Assembly (NCBI GenBank): GCA_022701475.1
Contig: JAKOOI010000378.1
Coordinates: 1-10,530, forward strand
Length of the DNA: 10,530 nucleotides
Direction of reading: 5' to 3'
DNA from: Weeksellaceae bacterium
Lineage (GTDB): Bacteria > Bacteroidota > Bacteroidia > Flavobacteriales > Weeksellaceae
A model generated the notes under the pieces. That model saw nothing but the letters and a program-made list of their open reading frames with translations, made no database searches and had not been told where the DNA came from. Of the stretch, positions 7,411 through 10,530 are shown piece by piece. Each line of letters begins with the position of its first letter. The first letter of the stretch is position 1. A program made the position numbers and the translations under genes.

Positions 7411-8513
7411 AATATGATTATCTGATCGTAGGGGCAGGGATTTTTGGAAGTGTATTTGCCCATGAAGCCAGGAAAAGAAATAAGAAGTGCCTGGTAATAG
7501 ACAGGCGGAAACATACAGGCGGAAACATATATTGTCATAATGTAAACGGAATCAATGTCCATCAGTACGGAGCTCACATTTTTCATACCCATGATAAGGA
7601 AATATGGGATTATGTAAACCAGTTTGCAGAATTCAATCACTATATCAATGCTCCTGTTGCTCTGGCTAAGGGAAAGCTGTATAATCTTCCCTTCAATATG
7701 AACACATTCTATCAGCTGTGGGGAACCACTACCCCTGCTGAAGCTATAAAAAAAATTGAAGAGCAGAAATTACTGTATGGCTCAGAAAATCCACAGAATC
7801 TGGAAGAACAGGCTATTAATCTGGTAGGGAAAGATATTTATGAAACGCTGATTAAAGAATATACGGAAAAACAATGGGGAAGAAAAGCAGCAGACCTTCC
7901 AAGTTTCATTATTAAACGCCTTCCTGTAAGATTTACATTCGATAACAATTATTTCAACGACAGGTATCAGGGAATTCCCATAGGCGGATATAATGTAATT
8001 ATAGAGAACCTGCTCAAGGATACAGAAGTCAGGATTGATACCGACTTTTTTGAAGACAGAGAATATTTTGAAAGCATAGCCCACAAGATTGTTTTTACCG
8101 GGCAGATCGATGAATTTTTCGGATATCGTTTCGGGACCCTGGAATATCGTTCATTGAGGTTTGAACATGAAAATCTGCCGGTGGATAATTACCAGGGCAA
8201 TGCCGTTGTAAACTACAATGATTCTATATACCCCTTTACCAGAATTATTGAGCATAAACATTTTGAATTCGGTAAACAGAAACACACCGTAATTACCCGG
8301 GAATATCCTGAAGCATGGGAAAAAGGCAGAGAAGCTTATTATCCTGTAAATGATGCTGAAAATCAAAAGAAATTTGAGCAATACAAATCTTTGTCACAAA
8401 CTGTTGAAAATGTAATCTTCGGAGGCAGGCTTGCAGAGTTCCGCTATTATGACATGCATCAGATCATTGCCTCGTCTCTGCAAAAAATCAAAAAAGAATT
8501 TAATGAATACTAA
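7407..8513 (+). CDS. glf: UDP-galactopyranose mutase
   Basis: A 368-residue FAD flavoenzyme that converts UDP-galactopyranose to UDP-galactofuranose in the cytoplasm. The dinucleotide-binding site VGAGIFGS (8-15) and the TGGN loop (37-40) bind FAD. YGAHIFHT (54-61), KQWGRKAADLP (155-165), IKRLPVRF (169-176) and RYQGIPIGGY (186-195) are family signature segments. R171 in RLPVR and R279 in FTRIIEH are the apparent counterparts of the two catalytic-site arginines (R174 and R280 in the Klebsiella enzyme) that hold the substrate diphosphate. GGRLAEFRYYDMHQ (339-352) is the C-terminal FAD-contact block. Length is normal for the bacterial enzyme and nothing is missing. It overlaps the upstream gene by ATGA and the downstream gene by 11 bases. 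Its presence shows that the surface glycan very likely contains galactofuranose, so a galactofuranosyltransferase should be nearby. Confidence 0.96.
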   Translation: MKYDYLIVGAGIFGSVFAHEARKRNKKCLVIDRRKHTGGNIYCHNVNGINVHQYGAHIFHTHDKEIWDYVNQFAEFNHYINAPVALAKGKLYNLPFNMNTFYQLWGTTTPAEAIKKIEEQKLLYGSENPQNLEEQAINLVGKDIYETLIKEYTEKQWGRKAADLPSFIIKRLPVRFTFDNNYFNDRYQGIPIGGYNVIIENLLKDTEVRIDTDFFEDREYFESIAHKIVFTGQIDEFFGYRFGTLEYRSLRFEHENLPVDNYQGNAVVNYNDSIYPFTRIIEHKHFEFGKQKHTVITREYPEAWEKGREAYYPVNDAENQKKFEQYKSLSQTVENVIFGGRLAEFRYYDMHQIIASSLQKIKKEFNEY

Positions 8514-9288
8514 AATAATCATTGCTACTCATAGAGACCGGTCTTTGCTTAACAATGAAATGTTTCTTCCGGTACAGGTAAATGCTCAAAAAAGTGGCTA
8601 TACTATAGATCCGGATTACATTCCTGATAATACGGGAGACCATATTTCTGAAAAAAATTTCACCTTTAATGAACTTACGGCTTTGTATTGGGCATGGAAA
8701 AACTTAAAGGATTATTCTGTTTTCGGATTAATGCATTACCGGAGGTATCTGGATGTTTTTTATAAGAAGCCGCTTTTTAAAAAAGAAACTACAGATGTTA
8801 TAGATCCGATAGACCGTAATAACCCTAAACTTACCAGGCTTGGAAATATAAAAAAGACAAAAAGGATAATAGAAAAACATCTTGAAAAATATGACCTGAT
8901 AGTAGCCAGACCTGCTTTTTGCAGTATAAATGAAGTTGATGCATCTGTATCGGCAGACTACAGGCACAACCACATGGCTGAAGACTGGGATATCTGTATG
9001 GAAATTATCAGAGAGGAATTCCCTGAATATACGGACAGTATTGAAAAATATCTTGATAAGGGAAATACTTTCTATATAGGCAATATGTTTATAGCTTCAA
9101 AGAAGATAACCGATGAATATTGTGAATGGCTGTTTACGGTTTTGTTTAAAGCTGAAAAAAGAATAAAAATCAGCGAAGATCCGTATCAGCAACGGGTCAT
9201 TGGTTTTCTCTCAGAAAGGCTATTTACCCTGTATATATTACATCACCGATTCAGATTGAAAGAATTACCGATACTTTTCGTACAATAA
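8503..9288 (+). CDS. DUF4422 family protein, probable glycosyltransferase
   Basis: A 261-residue soluble protein of the DUF4422 family found in capsule, exopolysaccharide and O-antigen clusters. Diagnostic segments are MNTKIIIATHRD at the start, ISEKNFTFNELTALYWAWKN (48-67), GLMHYRRYLD (75-84), YDLIVARP (130-137), NMFIASK (194-200) and RVIGFLSERLFTLY (231-244). The HYRRY and FLSERL blocks are the most conserved parts of the family and probably shape the active site. The ATG at 8503 is chosen because the family starts with K-I/I-x-V/A-x-T-H; an in-frame TTG at 8431 would add 24 residues read through glf in another frame. The gene overlaps glf by 11 bases, so the two are very likely translated together. 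Last gene of the operon; a hairpin follows within a few bases. A galactofuranosyl-transfer role is suggested by coupling to glf and is inference. Confidence 0.85.
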   Translation: MNTKIIIATHRDRSLLNNEMFLPVQVNAQKSGYTIDPDYIPDNTGDHISEKNFTFNELTALYWAWKNLKDYSVFGLMHYRRYLDVFYKKPLFKKETTDVIDPIDRNNPKLTRLGNIKKTKRIIEKHLEKYDLIVARPAFCSINEVDASVSADYRHNHMAEDWDICMEIIREEFPEYTDSIEKYLDKGNTFYIGNMFIASKKITDEYCEWLFTVLFKAEKRIKISEDPYQQRVIGFLSERLFTLYILHHRFRLKELPILFVQ

Positions 9289-9290
9289 AT

Positions 9291-9316
9291 AATCCGCCTG
9301 ATTCAACGGGCGGATT
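9291..9316. terminator. Bidirectional hairpin terminator between convergent genes
   Basis: AATCCGCCTG (9291-9300) pairs with CGGGCGGATT (9307-9316) around the 6-base loop ATTCAA, giving a 10-bp stem with one G-T pair. A T/A-rich stretch follows on both sides (TTATATATT on the plus strand; TATTGTA on the minus strand). It starts 2 bases after the stop of the plus-strand DUF4422 gene and lies 14 bases from the stop of the minus-strand cupin gene, so it can end transcription from both directions. The poly-T tail is imperfect on each strand, so efficiency is uncertain. Confidence 0.78.
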
Positions 9317-9329
9317 TATATATTATATC

Positions 9330-9674
9330 TTACTGTCTGTCATATTCATCCTCAATCCTTACAATATCATCTTCCCCGAAATAAGTTCCGGTCTGGACCT
9401 CAATGAAAACCACAGGCTTTTCGGAAAGATTCATCATTCTGTGCTTTGCCCCCAGAGGGATGAAAATGCTTTCACCGTATTTCAGACTGATTTCTTTATC
9501 ATCCAGCACTACCGTAGCATCCCCTTCAATAACAGTCCATTGCTCCTGTCTCTTATGATGATACTGGTAGGAGAGCTTCTGTCCCGGATGTACAACGATC
9601 CTTTTGAGTTTATAACTGGGTTCATCGGCCAATACATAATAGGTACCCCACGGTCTTTCACCAATTTCTAACAT
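9330..9674 (-). CDS. Stand-alone cupin, C-terminal domain type of mannose-6-phosphate isomerase II (ManC-like)
   Basis: A 114-residue single-domain cupin matching the isomerase domain of bifunctional ManC/AlgA proteins (mannose-6-phosphate/fructose-6-phosphate interconversion), but without the guanylyltransferase domain. ERPWGTYYVL (6-15) and LKRIVVHPGQKLSYQYHH (23-40) are typical of that domain. Likely metal ligands are Q37/H39/E44 in motif 1 (E44-x6-G51) and H78 in motif 2, G67-x5-P73-x-G75-x2-H78-x3-N82, which fits the cupin pattern exactly. Nothing is missing for a single cupin. It is on the opposite strand from the glycan operon and has its own promoter, so it is not part of that transcript. 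It could supply mannose for GDP-mannose-derived sugars or be an uncharacterised sugar-phosphate binding cupin. Family placement is firm; the exact reaction is inferred. Confidence 0.85.
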   Translation of the reverse strand: MLEIGERPWGTYYVLADEPSYKLKRIVVHPGQKLSYQYHHKRQEQWTVIEGDATVVLDDKEISLKYGESIFIPLGAKHRMMNLSEKPVVFIEVQTGTYFGEDDIVRIEDEYDRQ

Positions 9675-9696
9675 GATTTCAGGTTTAATATTTATA

Positions 9697-9731
9697 CAAA
9701 TGTAAAAATTCAGATCAACAAAGCCAACAAA
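9697..9731 (-). promoter_or_regulatory. Bacteroidota-type promoter of the cupin gene
   Basis: On the minus strand TACATTTG (plus-strand CAAATGTA, 9697-9704) is an exact match to the TAnnTTTG -7 box. A TTG (9725-9727) and a TTTG (9728-9731) lie 20 and 23 bases upstream and could serve as the -33 element. The box ends 22 bases before the ATG, leaving a short leader. Confidence 0.72.
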
Positions 9732-9769
9732 CGCGTATATTAATCATTCTTAAACCATATAATTTTACC

Positions 9770-9777
9770 TAAATTTG
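9770..9777 (+). promoter_or_regulatory. Bacteroidota-type -7 box of gltX
   Basis: TAAATTTG is an exact TAnnTTTG match, 19 bases before the gltX ATG. No clear TTTG -33 element is visible at the usual distance; TTCTT around 9747-9751 is the nearest weak candidate. It stands back to back with the cupin promoter in the 122-base divergent gap. Confidence 0.68.
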
Positions 9778-9796
9778 CACAAAATTTTTAATTGAT

Positions 9797-10530
9797 ATGG
9801 AGAAAGTAAGAGTACGTTTTGCTCCAAGTCCTACCGGACCTTTGCATCTGGGAGGCGTAAGAACCGCATTATATGATTATCTTTTTGCCAAAAACCAGGG
9901 CGGCGAATTTGTATTGAGGATTGAAGATACCGATACGGCCCGTTATGTGGAAGGAGCAGAAGAATACATTGAGGAAGCTCTGGAATGGTGCGGAATTATC
10001 GCCGATGAAAGTCCGAAAAAAGGCGGGAAATTTGCTCCGTACCGCCAGTCTGAAAGACGTGACATCTACGACCGGTATACCGGAGAAATCCTGAAAACAG
10101 ATTATGCCTATATTGCTTTCGATACCGCTGAAGAACTGGATGCCATCCGCGCCGAATATGAAGCGAAAGGAGACGTTTTCTCTTATGATAACAGAACCCG
10201 TAATCAATTAAGAAACAGCCTTACGCTTTCCGAGGAGGAGGTGCAGCAGCTGCTTGATCAGAAAACACCGTATGTTGTCAGATTTAAAATGCCGGTGGAC
10301 AGAACACTGAACCTCGAAGACATTATCCGTGGCAGATTTTCAGTCAATACCAATACCCTGGATGATAAAGTACTCGTAAAAAACGACGGAATGCCGACTT
10401 ATCATTTCGCCAATATCATTGACGACCATGAAATGGAAATCTCCCATGTGATCCGTGGTGAAGAGTGGCTGCCGTCTTTGGGACTGCATACGTTACTGTA
10501 TGAAGCCATGGACTGGAAAGCCCCCCAGTT
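9797..10530 (+). CDS. gltX: Glutamyl-tRNA synthetase, 5' part (runs off the window end)
   Basis: The first 244 codons of a class I aminoacyl-tRNA synthetase that charges tRNA-Glu, and possibly tRNA-Gln for later amidation. The N-terminus [20 protein letters not shown] (5-24) holds the HIGH-type ATP motif as [15 protein letters not shown] (40-50), [12 protein letters not shown] (80-91) and the later [12 protein letters not shown] segment are typical of bacterial GluRS. The KMSKS-containing half and anticodon-binding domain lie beyond the window. The start at 9797 is supported by family alignment (the N-terminus lies directly before [11 protein letters not shown]) and by the -7 box 19 bases upstream. 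It has its own promoter on the far side of the divergent cupin gene, so it is a housekeeping border gene rather than part of the glycan operon. Its GC content is similar to that of rocD. Confidence 0.96.
   Translation, partial: MEKVRVRFAPSPTGPLHLGGVRTALYDYLFAKNQGGEFVLRIEDTDTARYVEGAEEYIEEALEWCGIIADESPKKGGKFAPYRQSERRDIYDRYTGEILKTDYAYIAFDTAEELDAIRAEYEAKGDVFSYDNRTRNQLRNSLTLSEEEVQQLLDQKTPYVVRFKMPVDRTLNLEDIIRGRFSVNTNTLDDKVLVKNDGMPTYHFANIIDDHEMEISHVIRGEEWLPSLGLHTLLYEAMDWKAPQ

Noticed and set aside
8431..8502. TTG start extending the DUF4422 protein by 24 residues
   Set aside because: The extension is read out of frame through the conserved C-terminus of glf, and the family begins at the MNTKIIIATH segment.
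9441..9671. A plus-strand 76-codon open frame
   Set aside because: It is antisense to the cupin gene, whose motifs are exact, and the translation has no recognisable feature.

Overview
The window looks like chromosomal DNA from a member of the Bacteroidota, most likely class Flavobacteriia (Chryseobacterium-like, from overall protein character; genus not provable here). The signs are a TAnnTTTG-type -7 promoter box before both genes that have a clear upstream region, little use of Shine-Dalgarno sequences, and AT-rich genes with Bacteroidota-style glycan-synthesis families.

Layout: the 3' part of an ornithine aminotransferase gene (rocD, 1-1091) runs directly into a tightly packed plus-strand series of eight surface-glycan genes (1094-9288). 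These are a WaaE/KdtX-like family 2 glycosyltransferase, a membrane-anchored NodB-type polysaccharide deacetylase, a second WaaE-like glycosyltransferase, a GT-B-like (CgeB-type) transferase, a rhamnosyltransferase-like family 2 enzyme, a second GT-B-like paralogue, another GT-B-type protein, UDP-galactopyranose mutase (glf) and a DUF4422 protein. Counting rocD, neighbouring genes are 2-21 bases apart or overlap by 4-11 bases, so they probably form one operon. A hairpin at 9291-9316 closes it. A minus-strand cupin gene of the mannose-6-phosphate isomerase type II family (9330-9674) converges on that hairpin. It is divergently transcribed from gltX (glutamyl-tRNA synthetase, 9797 to window end), with a matching -7 box on each strand between them.

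Working model (inference): the enzymes build a cell-surface oligosaccharide, plausibly the outer core or short O-chain of lipopolysaccharide/lipooligosaccharide. Glf makes UDP-galactofuranose and one of the neighbouring transferases, perhaps the DUF4422 protein, adds it. The deacetylase would remove an acetyl group from an amino sugar. No flippase, polymerase, chain-length regulator, ABC exporter or priming transferase is present between rocD and gltX, so any such genes lie elsewhere.

Base composition changes inside the operon. The rocD-side genes and gltX are moderately GC-rich, while the genes from about 4410 to 9288 are clearly AT-rich. This fits a conserved proximal part and an exchangeable, strain-specific distal part. 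No RNA genes, CRISPR arrays, insertion sequences or long direct repeats were seen, and no stretch over 300 bases lacks a gene.
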